Positions 52,789-62,121 of a stretch of 64,000 bases of DNA are shown piece after piece. The notes below the pieces were generated by a model. The model made no database searches and was not told the origin of the DNA. It was given only the letters and a program-made list of their open reading frames with translations. The stretch's first letter is position 1, and each line of letters starts with the position of its first letter. The stretch is from an uncultured Rhodospirillales bacterium (lineage in GTDB: Bacteria; Pseudomonadota; Alphaproteobacteria; Acetobacterales; Acetobacteraceae), in contig CAIYCW010000026.1 in NCBI GenBank assembly GCA_903924855.1, positions 62,001 to 126,000 on the forward strand, given 5' to 3'. A program made the position numbers and the translations under genes.

Positions 52789-54044
52789 GCCGCCCCCAGC
52801 CATGCCATGCCGCGCACCTGCTCCAGCCTTGCCACGCGCTCACTGGTGGCAAGCAGCCGGTGATCGATCACCGGGAAAGGCACAGCATCCGCCGGATCAG
52901 GGGCGTGCGGGGCAAGCGCAGGCAACGCCGGGGCGCCGGGCTCACCCAGCCATTCCGCCACCTCCTCGGGCAGGATGGGCAGCAGCCCCGCCATGTCATG
53001 CAGCGCCTGGGTGCGTGACATGATGGACGGTGCGGCCCGCCAGCAGCGCAGAATCTGCGGCCAGCCATCCAGCAGCCAGACGGGGCGGGACAGGATGTCA
53101 TCAACGCCCACAGGGTCTGCGAGGCTTGCATGCAATGTGCCGCACAAATCCTGCAGGCGCTCGCGGGCGGCATCGAGCAAGGCCTGCCCCATGCGGGTGG
53201 CCAGATCGGCTGCGTGCACGGTTATCGCGGCGTTGCGCGTGGCGACCGCCAAAGCCGCCTCCGGGCTGGCGCTTCGCCCCAGGCCAGACACGATCGCGGC
53301 CGTCTGAGTCTGGCGGGACGGGTCCTCCGCCCAAAGCTGCAATTCCTGGCGCAACTGACCCAAGGACGCGATCATCCGGCCGGCGATGCCACCACCGGCA
53401 CCAGCACCACCAGCACCCCCAGGGCCAACCGTGGCGGCAAGCCCTGCCATCTGGTCCAGACGATTCACCACGCTTCCGGGCGGATGATCCCACAGCCGCG
53501 CCAGCACGGTGAGGGCGGCAAGCCCCCGGACCTCCAGCTCCGCCGGTGTGGCTGTCTCCACCGGGGGCAGAGACGGTCCTTGCGGTTGCATCGTCGCTTC
53601 CACCTGCGCGGTGATGCGGCGCAACAAGCCGGCCCTGGTCTCCGCCAGACAGGCGGAAACCTGTTCAGCCTCCAGCCGCGCCTGTGCTGCGACCGCATCG
53701 CCCGCCAGGCCGCGTATGGCGATGTCGGTCGCAATCTCCGCCACGAGAGACGGGGTCAGGCCGCCCGGCCCGTCCGACCGCGCAGCTTCCTCCGCCAATG
53801 TCTGGCCGAGCACGGTGTCATGCATGGTGGGGCGGCAAAGCGATGTGATGTCCGCCCAGGGCAGCAGATAGACGCCGCGGCCACCAGACGGGTTGGGCAC
53901 CAGCACCTCCATCTCCGCGCCGGTCCGCCGCAAGCGGGCTCCCAGCAGAAGCGGCGTGGTGAACGGAGCCGCAAGCCCGCGATCAGCAAAGCTGCGGGGA
54001 CGAAAGCTTTGCAGCAACGGCAGGCTGGTGCGCGATGAGGCCAC
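52785..54044 (-). CDS. Unrecognised protein, first gene of an overlapping pair
   Basis: I do not recognise this 419-residue protein. The N-terminus is rich in Leu, Arg and Phe (LPLLQSFRPRSFADRG). A short part (about 45-70) reads like beta strands. A long helical region with a glycine-rich hinge (GPGGAGGAGAGGGIAG, about 210-225) follows, ending in ERVARLEQVRGMAWLG. No signal peptide or enzyme motif is visible. It starts with GTG 54044 after AGGACG and overlaps the next gene by 4 nt, so the two products probably work together. Confidence 0.7.
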   Translation of the reverse strand: MASSRTSLPLLQSFRPRSFADRGLAAPFTTPLLLGARLRRTGAEMEVLVPNPSGGRGVYLLPWADITSLCRPTMHDTVLGQTLAEEAARSDGPGGLTPSLVAEIATDIAIRGLAGDAVAAQARLEAEQVSACLAETRAGLLRRITAQVEATMQPQGPSLPPVETATPAELEVRGLAALTVLARLWDHPPGSVVNRLDQMAGLAATVGPGGAGGAGAGGGIAGRMIASLGQLRQELQLWAEDPSRQTQTAAIVSGLGRSASPEAALAVATRNAAITVHAADLATRMGQALLDAARERLQDLCGTLHASLADPVGVDDILSRPVWLLDGWPQILRCWRAAPSIMSRTQALHDMAGLLPILPEEVAEWLGEPGAPALPALAPHAPDPADAVPFPVIDHRLLATSERVARLEQVRGMAWLGAA

Positions 54045-54141
54045 GGGAATCGTCCTGCAGGTCTAAGCCCCATGCTGCAGGGAAAAGATTAAACAAGCGT
54101 TGCCAGGCGAGGTGCCACGCAGCCCACGCCGACGCCCTGGA

Positions 54142-54933
54142 TCAGCGCCCGGTCCAGCTTGGTTTGCGCTTCTCGCGAAACGCCTGCACCGCATTGTGGA
54201 AATCCTCGGTGTCCGCAAAGCGGTTCACCGCCGTCTCCTCCTCCGCCGTCACCGGCAGCTTCCCGCGCAGACGTTGAATGGCGGCCTTGTGGAAACGCGC
54301 CGACAGCGGCGCCCCCTCGGCGATGCGCTCCGCCAGGGCACGCGCCTCCTGCTGCACGCTGCCATCTTGCACCAAGCGCGACAGCAAGCCCTTCTCATAG
54401 GCTTCGCGGCCGGAAAAGATGCGCCCCTCGATAAAGATCTCGGCCGCCACCGCACTGCCGACCATGGCGATCACCGGGTCCATCTCGGCATAGGTGTAGT
54501 AAAGGCTTAGGTTGCGCGCGGTGATGCCGAATTTGAGGCCGTCTCCGCCCACCCGGAAATCACACATCGTGGCAATGCCGGCCCCGCCACCGATGCAATA
54601 GCCCTCGATCGCCGCCACCACCGGGTGCTGGCAGCGCCGTATCGCTTGCATGCCGGTGGAGAACGAGACGGCATAGGCGCATTCGGCCTCATAGGAGCCG
54701 CGCTCGATGTCGAACGCCTTGATGTCGGCACCGGAGGAGAACGCCTGATCGCCGGCACCGCGCAGGATCACGCAGCGCAGGCTGTCATCCGCCGACAGCG
54801 CCTGCATGGTGGCGCCAAGCCCGTCCCACATCGACCGAGTGAAGGCGTTGCGAACCTCCGGGCGGTCGAAGGTGACGGTGGCGATGGCGCCGTCGCGGGT
54901 GATCGGCAGGTTCGGGTGCAGAGCTTGGGTCAT
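54142..54933 (-). CDS. Enoyl-CoA hydratase/isomerase family protein
   Basis: The 263-residue crotonase-fold protein has the oxyanion-hole elements FSSGADIKAFD (about 66-74) and IEGYCIGGGAGIA (about 109-121). The two glutamates of classic enoyl-CoA hydratase are not conserved: Gly119 stands where GGGCELA has Glu, and Ala139 in FGITARNLS replaces that of FGQPEILLG. It therefore probably catalyses another reaction of the superfamily. It lies 12 nt downstream of the alkA-like gene on the same strand. Confidence 0.82.
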   Translation of the reverse strand: MTQALHPNLPITRDGAIATVTFDRPEVRNAFTRSMWDGLGATMQALSADDSLRCVILRGAGDQAFSSGADIKAFDIERGSYEAECAYAVSFSTGMQAIRRCQHPVVAAIEGYCIGGGAGIATMCDFRVGGDGLKFGITARNLSLYYTYAEMDPVIAMVGSAVAAEIFIEGRIFSGREAYEKGLLSRLVQDGSVQQEARALAERIAEGAPLSARFHKAAIQRLRGKLPVTAEEETAVNRFADTEDFHNAVQAFREKRKPSWTGR

Positions 54934-54945
54934 ATCGATACCCTG

Positions 54946-55593
54946 TCATGCCGGCGGCAGATCGTCCATCGCGGGCCTGCCGGTCAGATGGCGCCAATGA
55001 TGCCAGAGCAGGCGGGCGGCGAGCGCGCGGTGCGGGCGCCAGCGCTCCGCCAGCAGGCGCAGCGCACGTTCGCTCGGGCGCGTTTCGAGCGCGTGGAGCG
55101 CCATCGCGGCACCGGCCAGCGCCACGTCATTGGCGGGAAACACATCCATGCGCTGCTCGGCGAACAGCAGATAGACCTCCGCCGTCCAGCGCCCCAGGCC
55201 GCGCACCCGGGTGATGGCGGCAATCGCCGCCTCGTCGTCCAGCGCCGCGATGCCGGCCTGCGACAGGCTGCCCTCCACAAAGGCCTGCGCCAGGGACCGC
55301 GCATGCGAGACCTTGGGGCGGGACAGGCCAAGGCCCTGCAGCGCCTCCGGCGCCATGGCGAGGAGCCTGTGCGGGTCCAGCGGCGCCTCGTCCGCCACCA
55401 TGCGCCGCCAGATGGCAGAGGCGGCGGCGTTGCTGATCTGCTGTGCGACGATCGCCTGCAGCAGCCCGGTGAAGCCACCGGGGCGGGTGCGCCAGGGCAG
55501 CTGCCCGGCGTCGGCCTCGATGGTGGCAAGGGCGGGATCGCGCAGCACGAGGCTTTGCAGGCCCACGCGGGCGATCAGCGGAATCTCGGTCAT
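54946..55593 (-). CDS. DNA-3-methyladenine glycosylase II-like (HhH-GPD)
   Basis: The 215-residue base-excision enzyme removes alkylated purines. It has GGFTGLLQAIVAQQIS at the fold start, the helix-hairpin-helix RVRGLGRWTAEVYLLFAEQRMDVFP and the catalytic aspartate in PANDVAL. It lacks the N-terminal domain of E. coli AlkA, like many short homologues. ATG 55593 is chosen; the upstream open frame shows no similarity. It diverges from the response-regulator gene across 104 nt. Confidence 0.87.
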   Translation of the reverse strand: MTEIPLIARVGLQSLVLRDPALATIEADAGQLPWRTRPGGFTGLLQAIVAQQISNAAASAIWRRMVADEAPLDPHRLLAMAPEALQGLGLSRPKVSHARSLAQAFVEGSLSQAGIAALDDEAAIAAITRVRGLGRWTAEVYLLFAEQRMDVFPANDVALAGAAMALHALETRPSERALRLLAERWRPHRALAARLLWHHWRHLTGRPAMDDLPPA

Positions 55594-55697
55594 GCCAAGT
55601 CTGTGATCGCTGGGTCTGGCATGGAATGATCCTGGATCGGCGATGGTTTGTGACGATAGGCTGGATGGCTGTAGGGTGACAGCGGAGGGAGTGCCGC

Positions 55698-56456
55698 ATG
55701 GAAACAGCCGCGTCGCAAGCTGCCAACGCGCCGCCACCGCATATTCTGGTGGTGGATGACGACCGAGAGATCCGCGATCTGCTCGCCCGGTTTCTGGAGC
55801 GGCACGGGCTGCGCGTGACCGCGGTGCGCGATGCGCGTGAGGCGCGCCGCGCCCTGCCGCATGGGCATTTCCAGATGGTGGTGCTGGATCTGATGCTGCC
55901 GGGAGAGACCGGCATGGATTTCGCCCGCTGGCTGCGCAGCCCCGCCAGCGGCCATGCCAGTATCGGCCTGGTGATGCTGACCGCGATGGGCGAGGAGACC
56001 GACCGCATCATCGGGCTGGAGCTGGGGGCGGACGACTACGTGCCGAAACCCTTCAACCCGCGTGAATTGCTGGCCCGCATGCGCGCCGTGCTGCGCCGCA
56101 CCTCCGACACCGCCCGCCCCGCCGATGCCACGCAGCCACGGCTGATGCGCTTCGGCGGCTGGACGCTGGACCCCGCGCGGCGGCGGCTGCTGAACCCAGA
56201 TCAGGTCGAGGTTCCGGTCACCGGCGGGGAATATGATCTGTTGCTGGCGCTGGTGGAACGCGCCAACCGGGTGCTGACCCGCGACATGCTGCTCGATCTG
56301 CTGCGTGGCCGCCAGGCCGGGCCGTTCGACCGCGCCATCGATGTCGCGATCAGCCGGCTGCGGCGCAAGCTGGAGGACAATGGCCGGCACGCGCAGATCA
56401 TCAAGACGGTGCGCGGCGGCGGCTATGTGCTGGCCGCCGAGGTGGAGCGGCTGTGA
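55698..56456 (+). CDS. OmpR-type response regulator
   Basis: The 252-residue regulator has a receiver domain (ILVVDDDREIRDLL, phospho-acceptor Asp in VVLDLMLPG, Lys in YVPKPFNPRELLARM). A winged-helix DNA-binding domain follows (EYDLLLALVERANRVLTRDMLLDLL, DVAISRLRRKLED, VRGGGYVL). It overlaps the kinase gene by 4 nt, so the pair is one two-component system. The motifs are closest to the OmpR/EnvZ group. Target genes are unknown. Confidence 0.93.
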   Translation: METAASQAANAPPPHILVVDDDREIRDLLARFLERHGLRVTAVRDAREARRALPHGHFQMVVLDLMLPGETGMDFARWLRSPASGHASIGLVMLTAMGEETDRIIGLELGADDYVPKPFNPRELLARMRAVLRRTSDTARPADATQPRLMRFGGWTLDPARRRLLNPDQVEVPVTGGEYDLLLALVERANRVLTRDMLLDLLRGRQAGPFDRAIDVAISRLRRKLEDNGRHAQIIKTVRGGGYVLAAEVERL

Positions 56457-57799
56457 CGATCTGGCCGCGCAGCCTCGGCACCCGCACGGCCGCCGTGATG
56501 ATGCTGATGCTCGCCACCGTGCAGATCGTGGGTCTGACCATCCACGCGCTGGACCGCGTCGAATTGCAGCGCCTGGCGCAGACGCGCGATGTGGGGGTGC
56601 GGGTGATGAGCCTGTATCGCTCCGTCGCTCTCGCGGCGCCGGATCAGCGCGAGGATGTGCTGCAGGAGTTGGAGCGGCGCGGCACCGATCAGCGCGATGG
56701 CATGACGGCCGAATTGCTGCCGCACCCACCAGCCGATGAGGAACTGCCGCAGACACCGATCGGGCTGCGAAGGCCGATCGTGGTCAGCATGGGTCTGGTG
56801 CCGGTGCCCGGCCCGGCGCGGGCCCGTGACATCGTCATGCTGGGCAATTCCGATCAGGAGCGCCTGCTGATCGGCATGCATGTGCCGGACGGACCATGGC
56901 TGGTCATCCACATGCCGCTGCCGCCGCCACGGATCTGGCATTCGCGCAGCTTCCTGGTGGCGTTTGTGCTGATGACGGCGGCTGCCGCACTGATCACCTG
57001 GTGGGCGACCAGCCGGCTGACCGCGCCGGTGCGCATGCTGGCCAACGCGGCCGAGGCGCTGGGGCGCGACGTGCGGGCCCCGCCCTTGCCGGAAGACGGA
57101 CCGAGCGAGATCGCGCTGGCGGCCTCGGCGTTCAACACGATGGCGATGCGCATCCGGCGCTTCGTGCAGGATCGCACCTTCATGCTGACCGCCATCGGCC
57201 ACGATCTGCGCACGCCGATCACGCGGCTGAAGCTGCGCACCGAGTTCATCGATGACGAGGATATGCGCCGCAAGATGCTGGCCGATCTGGATGAGCTGGA
57301 GAGTATGGTGTCGGCCACCCTCGCCTTCGGCCGGGATGTGACGATCGATGAGCCGGTCAGCACCGTCGATCTGGCCGAGCTGGTGCGCACCGTGCTGGAT
57401 GAGGCGGGAGACGGCAGGCCGGACCTGGCGGACCAGATCGGCTATGCCGGCCCGCATCATCTGCCGTTCCGCGGCCGGCCGGTGGCGCTGAAGCGGGCGC
57501 TGAGCAATCTGGTGCAGAACGCGCTGGCCTATGGCGGCAGCGCCCAGGCGACGTTGAGCTGTGCGGACGGCATGGCGCAGCTTCTGGTGGAGGATAGCGG
57601 CCCGGGCATTCCACTGGCCGAGCTGGACCGGGTGTTTCAGCCCTTCCATCGCGTGGAGGCCAGCCGCAACAAGGAGACCGGCGGCATGGGGCTGGGTCTG
57701 CCGATCACCCGCAACATCATCCGCGCCCATGGCGGCGATGTGGTGCTCGACAACCGGCCAACCGGTGGGGCACGGGCAACGGTGACCTTGCCGGTTTGA
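56453..57799 (+). CDS. EnvZ-type sensor histidine kinase
   Basis: The 448-residue inner-membrane kinase has membrane helices near 12-32 and 165-185 enclosing a periplasmic domain of about 130 residues. HAMP (SRLTAPVRMLANAAEALG), the H-box histidine in AIGHDLRTPITRLKLR, the N-box in NLVQNALAYGG, DSGPGIP and GMGLGLPITRNI follow. It begins with GTG 56453, overlapping the regulator stop (GTGA). The short H-to-N spacing and HDLRTPITR are EnvZ-like. The stimulus is unknown. Confidence 0.92.
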   Translation: MTIWPRSLGTRTAAVMMLMLATVQIVGLTIHALDRVELQRLAQTRDVGVRVMSLYRSVALAAPDQREDVLQELERRGTDQRDGMTAELLPHPPADEELPQTPIGLRRPIVVSMGLVPVPGPARARDIVMLGNSDQERLLIGMHVPDGPWLVIHMPLPPPRIWHSRSFLVAFVLMTAAAALITWWATSRLTAPVRMLANAAEALGRDVRAPPLPEDGPSEIALAASAFNTMAMRIRRFVQDRTFMLTAIGHDLRTPITRLKLRTEFIDDEDMRRKMLADLDELESMVSATLAFGRDVTIDEPVSTVDLAELVRTVLDEAGDGRPDLADQIGYAGPHHLPFRGRPVALKRALSNLVQNALAYGGSAQATLSCADGMAQLLVEDSGPGIPLAELDRVFQPFHRVEASRNKETGGMGLGLPITRNIIRAHGGDVVLDNRPTGGARATVTLPV

Positions 57800-57814
57800 G
57801 CGCTGCGATGCGCC

Positions 57815-58603
57815 TCAGACCACCAGCAGGCCTCCAACGATGGCCAGGGTCGCCGCCAGGATCGGGCGCAGAACGCGGTCCGGCACGCGCTGGGCGATCT
57901 GGCTGCCCAGAATCACACCTGGAATCGACCCGATCAGCAGCGACATCAGCAGCCCCACATCCACCGAGCCGAGCCACCAATGGCCGACACCCGCCAGCAG
58001 GGTGAGCGGCACGGCATGGGCCACGTCCGATCCGACGATGGTGGCCATGCGCAGGCGCGGGTAGAGCACCAGCAGTGCCACCACGCCCAATGCGCCGGCT
58101 CCCACCGATGAGATCGTCACCAGCACGCCCAGAATGGCACCGGTGACAACCGTCAACAGCGAGATCTGCCGCACCGTCAGCCCATCCGTGACCCGCGCCA
58201 TGCGCGACAGAATGAGGCGCCGCGCCAGCAGCGAGATCGCGGTCAGCACCAGCATCACGCCCAGGATATGCGAGATCATCCGGGCCTCGGCCGGTCCCAT
58301 CAGCGCCCCTTTGGACAGCGCGTAGAGCGTGAGCGCCGACATCGGCAGGCTGCCCAGCGCCAGCAGGCCGGTGATCCGCCAGTTCACCGAACGATTGGCG
58401 CCGTGCACCAGCGTGCCCACCGATTTGGTGGCGGCCGCGTAGAGCAGGTCGGTGCCCACGGCCGCGGCGGGATGCACCCCGAACAGCAGCACCAGAACCG
58501 GTGTCATCAGAGACCCGCCGCCCATCCCGGTCTGCCCCACCAACAGGCCGACCATGAAGCCCGAGAAGGCGTAAAGCGGCTTGAATGCGGCGAGCAGGGC
58601 CAT
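57815..58603 (-). CDS. TauE/SafE family membrane transporter
   Basis: The 262-residue protein has about eight helices and the two family repeats: GFMVGLLVGQTGMGGGSLMTPVLVLLFGVHPAAAVGTDLLYAA and LLTVVTGAILGVLVTISSVGAGALGVVALLVLYPRL. The family exports or imports sulfonates, sulfite and related anions; the substrate here is not known. ATG 58603 has a perfect AGGAGG 5 nt upstream. It diverges from the SDR-folB pair and converges with the kinase gene. Confidence 0.9.
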   Translation of the reverse strand: MALLAAFKPLYAFSGFMVGLLVGQTGMGGGSLMTPVLVLLFGVHPAAAVGTDLLYAAATKSVGTLVHGANRSVNWRITGLLALGSLPMSALTLYALSKGALMGPAEARMISHILGVMLVLTAISLLARRLILSRMARVTDGLTVRQISLLTVVTGAILGVLVTISSVGAGALGVVALLVLYPRLRMATIVGSDVAHAVPLTLLAGVGHWWLGSVDVGLLMSLLIGSIPGVILGSQIAQRVPDRVLRPILAATLAIVGGLLVV

Positions 58604-58666
58604 GTCAGCCTCCTGTTCCTCCGCCCCAGAATATCCATCGATGCGCAGCAATGCTATGGCGGGCGT

Positions 58667-59479
58667 ATGACAGATCGCCCTTTTGCCCCCCTCCCCTCCC
58701 ACAGCCCTCCGCCCGGCGCCGTGCCACAGGCGGCGCTGATCACCGGCGCTGCCCGGCGCATCGGGCGAGGGATCGCGCTGGCGCTGGCGTCTCGCGGCTT
58801 TGCCATCGCCCTGCATTGCCGCGACAGCCGCAGCGATGCGCGGGCAACCCAGGCCGAGATCGAGGCGCTGGGTGTGCGCTGCGTCGTGCTGGAGGCAGCT
58901 CTTGGCGACGAGGCGGCGGTGCGACGCCTGGTGCCACAGGCGGTGGCGGCACTCGGCCCGCTCGGCGTGCTGGTCAACAACGCCTCCACCTTCGAGCGCG
59001 ACGAGGTGGAGGATGCGACGCGCGCCAGCTGGGATGCGCATCTGGAGCCCAATCTGCGCGCACCCTTCGTGCTGATCCAGGATTTCGCGGCCCAGCTGCC
59101 ACCGGAGGCACGCGGGCTGGTGGTCAACATGCTCGATCAGCGCGTGTGGTCACTGACCCCGCATTTCGTGTCCTACACGGTCTCGAAAGCGGCGTTGTGG
59201 ACCTTGACGCAGACCATGGCACTCGCCCTGGCGCCGCGCATCCGCGTCAACGGCATCGGGCCGGGGCCCACGGTGCCGAGCCCGCGGCAGAGCGAGGCGC
59301 AGTTTCTGGCGCAATGCGAGTCCGTGCCGCTGGGGCATGGCAGCTCTCCGGAAGAAATCGGCCACGCCGTGCTGGCCATGCTAGACTTGCCCTCACTGAC
59401 CGGACAGATGCTGGCTCTTGATGGCGGTCAGCATCTGCAATGGAGCCCCGCGGGCCGCAGGCCTGCGATCGAGGAATAG
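58667..59479 (+). CDS. SDR oxidoreductase, pteridine-reductase/FolM-like
   Basis: The 270-residue SDR has ALITGAARRIGRGIALALA, with the arginine pair typical of pteridine reductases. LVNNASTFERDEVED and YTVSKAALWTLTQTMALAL with the catalytic Tyr/Lys follow. It lies 5 nt before folB, which supports a role in reducing dihydropterins in folate metabolism. The specific substrate is inferred from context. ATG 58667 gives a proline-rich 20-residue lead before the Rossmann fold. Confidence 0.82.
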   Translation: MTDRPFAPLPSHSPPPGAVPQAALITGAARRIGRGIALALASRGFAIALHCRDSRSDARATQAEIEALGVRCVVLEAALGDEAAVRRLVPQAVAALGPLGVLVNNASTFERDEVEDATRASWDAHLEPNLRAPFVLIQDFAAQLPPEARGLVVNMLDQRVWSLTPHFVSYTVSKAALWTLTQTMALALAPRIRVNGIGPGPTVPSPRQSEAQFLAQCESVPLGHGSSPEEIGHAVLAMLDLPSLTGQMLALDGGQHLQWSPAGRRPAIEE

Positions 59480-59484
59480 ACGCC

Positions 59485-59895
59485 GTGGAGACATCCCGCC
59501 TCGCTGACGCCGGACGCGCGCTGCGCCACGTGTTCATCCGCGACATGGTGCTGCAGGCCTCGATCGGCGTGTATGCCGCCGAACGGGAGCACACCCAGCG
59601 CATCCGCCTCAATCTTGATCTGTCGGTCGAGGATGAGGGCGCCCGGCACCTGTCCCGCCAGGCGGTAGGGCGCGACGATCTGGCCCGTGTGGTGGATTAC
59701 GAGGCGGTGGCGAACCAGGCGCGCGGCATCGTGGCCAGCGGCCATGTGCAACTGGTTGAAACACTTGCAGAACGCATTGCCGACAGCATCCTGCAGGATG
59801 TCCGGGTTCACATGGTGCGGGTGCGTGTCGAGAAGCTTGACGTGTTCGCAGATGCAGCAAGTGCTGGTGTGGAAATCGAGCGGCGGCAGCGCTGA
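59485..59895 (+). CDS. folB: Dihydroneopterin aldolase
   Basis: FolB cleaves dihydroneopterin to hydroxymethyl-dihydropterin in folate synthesis. The 136-residue protein shows VFIRDMVLQASIGVYAAEREHTQRIRLNLDL with the conserved Gly-x-Tyr/Glu site, VVDYEAVANQARGIV, and VQLVETLAERIADSIL with the catalytic-site glutamate. GTG 59485 is chosen as the first codon after the upstream SDR stop. It follows that gene by 5 nt. Confidence 0.92.
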   Translation: METSRLADAGRALRHVFIRDMVLQASIGVYAAEREHTQRIRLNLDLSVEDEGARHLSRQAVGRDDLARVVDYEAVANQARGIVASGHVQLVETLAERIADSILQDVRVHMVRVRVEKLDVFADAASAGVEIERRQR

Positions 59896-60205
59896 TCGCC
59901 GGCGGATTTTGTCCACCGCTCACCAAGCTCTTCAATTTTTTCAAAAGCATGGCGGATTATTTTAAATTTGTGACGGCGTTACCATGGGAAAATTCAATAA
60001 TTTCAATGGCTTGATTCATGTGCTCACAATTCGTGCAAACCGGGTTTCAAGGCGGTTTTCCGCGACCTGCCGCTCATCACCCAAGTCTTGCCCACAAACT
60101 TATCCACAGCTTTGGTGGAAAACTACGTCAGGCCCTGCTGACAGATTTGGCAACGCGCTTCGAACGGGTGATGCACAGGTTGACAGCCGGGAATAGACTG
60201 CAGCG
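59896..60205. other. 310-bp AT-rich interval with a perfect DnaA box
   Basis: No coding frame is credible here. Bases 59925-60020 are unusually AT-rich for this window. TTATCCACA at 60100-60108 is a perfect DnaA box, preceded by TTGCCCACA, a weaker match. The uvrC promoter must lie in this stretch. One strong box is not enough to call a replication origin; a DnaA-regulated promoter or a chance match is equally possible. Confidence 0.5.
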
Positions 60206-62107
60206 ATGACATCCGATCCTTCCCACTCCGAGACCACAGGCAAGCTGCGCGGTGTCACCGTGATCGAGCAGGCGCTGGAGACGATGCCGCTGTCGCCTGG
60301 CGTGTATCGCATGCTCGATGCGAAGGACGAGGCGCTGTATGTCGGCAAGGCCAAAGCGCTGCGCAAACGCGTGGTGGCCTACACCAAGATCGCGGCCCTG
60401 CCCGAGCGGCTGCGGCGCATGGTGTCCGAGACGGTGCGGATGGAGATCATCACCACCCACACCGAGGCGGAAGCGCTGCTGCTTGAGGCCAATCTCATCA
60501 AGCGCCTCAAGCCGCGCTACAACATCGTGCTGCGCGACGACAAATCCTATCCGTGGCTGGTGCTGCTGGAGGATCACCCCTACCCGCAGATCACCCGCAA
60601 CCGGGGCCAGCAGACCCGCAAGGGCAGCTATTACGGCCCGTTCGCCTCGGCCTGGGCGGTGAACCAGACGCTGGGGGCGATGCAGCGCGTGTTCCTGCTG
60701 CGCTCCTGCAATGACAGCGTGTTCGCCAACCGCACCAGGCCCTGCCTGCTGCATCAGATCAAGCGCTGCTCGGCGCCCTGCGTGGGGCGGGTGAGCGAGG
60801 CCGAATATCAGGCCCTGGTGGATCAGGCGCGCAGCTTCCTGGGCGGCAAGGCCGGCCGGGTGCAGGAACAGCTGGCCCGCGAGATGGAGCAGGCGGCCGA
60901 GACGCTGGAATTCGAGCGCGCGGCGGCGCTGCGCGACCGCATCCGCGGGCTGACCTATGTGCAGGGCAGTGGCGTGATCAACCCGGCATCGATCGAGGAT
61001 GCCGATGTGATCGCGGGCCATCAGATCGCAGGCGCCACCTGCATTCAGGTGTTCTTCATCCGCGGCGGGCGCAACAACGGCAACCGCGCCTTCTACCCCA
61101 GCCACACCAAGGCGGAGGAGACCGCCGAGGTGATGGCCGCCTTCGTGGCCCAGTTCTACGACGACAAGCCACCGCCGCCGCTGCTGCTGCTCAACCATGA
61201 ACTGCCGGAGCAGGCGCTGCTGACCGAGGCGTTGAGCCTGAAGCGCGAGACGCTGAAGCTGCGCGGCAAGGTCGAGATCGCCATGCCCAAACGCGGCGAG
61301 AAGCTCGCCGTGGTGGAGCATGCGGCGATGAACGCGCGCGAGGCGCTGGAGCGCAGGCTTGCCGAGACCGCAGGCCAGGGCAAGCTGCTGGAGGCCGTGG
61401 CCACATTGTTCGACCTGCCGGGCCCGCCCTCACGCATCGAGGTCTATGACAACAGCCACATCATGGGCGCCAACGCCTATGGCGTGATGATCGTCAGCGG
61501 CGCTGACGGGTTCGACAAGAACGCCTACCGGAAATTCGCCATCAAATCGGTGCTCACCCCGGGTGATGATTTCGCGATGATGCGCGAGGTGCTGGAGCGC
61601 CGCTTCGGCCGGGCGCTGCGCGAGGGTCAGGAAGGCGGGCCGTCCTGGCCGGATCTGGTGCTGATCGATGGTGGCGCGGGCCAGCTCTCTGCCGCGCGCG
61701 CCGTGCTGGACGAGCTGGGTGTCTCGGATGTGAAGCTGGTGGCCATCGCCAAGGGGCCGGATCGGGATGCCGGGCGGGAGTGGTTTCACACTGACGGCAA
61801 ACCCGCCTTCCAGCTGCCGCCGCGCGATCCGGTGCTGTATTTCCTGCAGCGCCTGCGTGACGAGGCGCACCGCTTTGCCATCACCACGCACCGGGCCGGC
61901 CGCAGCAAGGCGCTGGTGACCAGCGAGCTCGACGAGATTTCCGGCATCGGCCCCGGCCGCAAGCGCGCTTTGCTCAACCATTTTGGCTCGGCGCGCGGCG
62001 TGAAACAGGCAGGGCTGGCCGATCTGGAGGCCGCCCCCGGCATTTCACGCGAGACGGCGCGGCGCATCTATGCGCATTTTCATCCCGGATTCAGCCAAAC
62101 CGGCTGA
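60206..62107 (+). CDS. uvrC: Excinuclease ABC subunit C
   Basis: UvrC makes both incisions in nucleotide-excision repair. The 633-residue protein contains the GIY-YIG nuclease ([30 protein letters not shown], about 32-60) and the cysteine cluster region [19 protein letters not shown] motif follows ([16 protein letters not shown]), then the RNase-H-like nuclease ([33 protein letters not shown]) and tandem HhH at the C-terminus ([13 protein letters not shown]). Length is standard. pgsA follows by 14 nt, an arrangement common in proteobacteria. Confidence 0.97.
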   Translation: MTSDPSHSETTGKLRGVTVIEQALETMPLSPGVYRMLDAKDEALYVGKAKALRKRVVAYTKIAALPERLRRMVSETVRMEIITTHTEAEALLLEANLIKRLKPRYNIVLRDDKSYPWLVLLEDHPYPQITRNRGQQTRKGSYYGPFASAWAVNQTLGAMQRVFLLRSCNDSVFANRTRPCLLHQIKRCSAPCVGRVSEAEYQALVDQARSFLGGKAGRVQEQLAREMEQAAETLEFERAAALRDRIRGLTYVQGSGVINPASIEDADVIAGHQIAGATCIQVFFIRGGRNNGNRAFYPSHTKAEETAEVMAAFVAQFYDDKPPPPLLLLNHELPEQALLTEALSLKRETLKLRGKVEIAMPKRGEKLAVVEHAAMNAREALERRLAETAGQGKLLEAVATLFDLPGPPSRIEVYDNSHIMGANAYGVMIVSGADGFDKNAYRKFAIKSVLTPGDDFAMMREVLERRFGRALREGQEGGPSWPDLVLIDGGAGQLSAARAVLDELGVSDVKLVAIAKGPDRDAGREWFHTDGKPAFQLPPRDPVLYFLQRLRDEAHRFAITTHRAGRSKALVTSELDEISGIGPGRKRALLNHFGSARGVKQAGLADLEAAPGISRETARRIYAHFHPGFSQTG

Positions 62108-62121
62108 GCACGAGGCCCGAT

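Noticed and set aside
59896-60205. Chromosomal replication origin
   Set aside because: Only one perfect DnaA box is seen and no origin-type gene neighbours such as dnaA, hemE or parAB; kept only as a low-interest observation.
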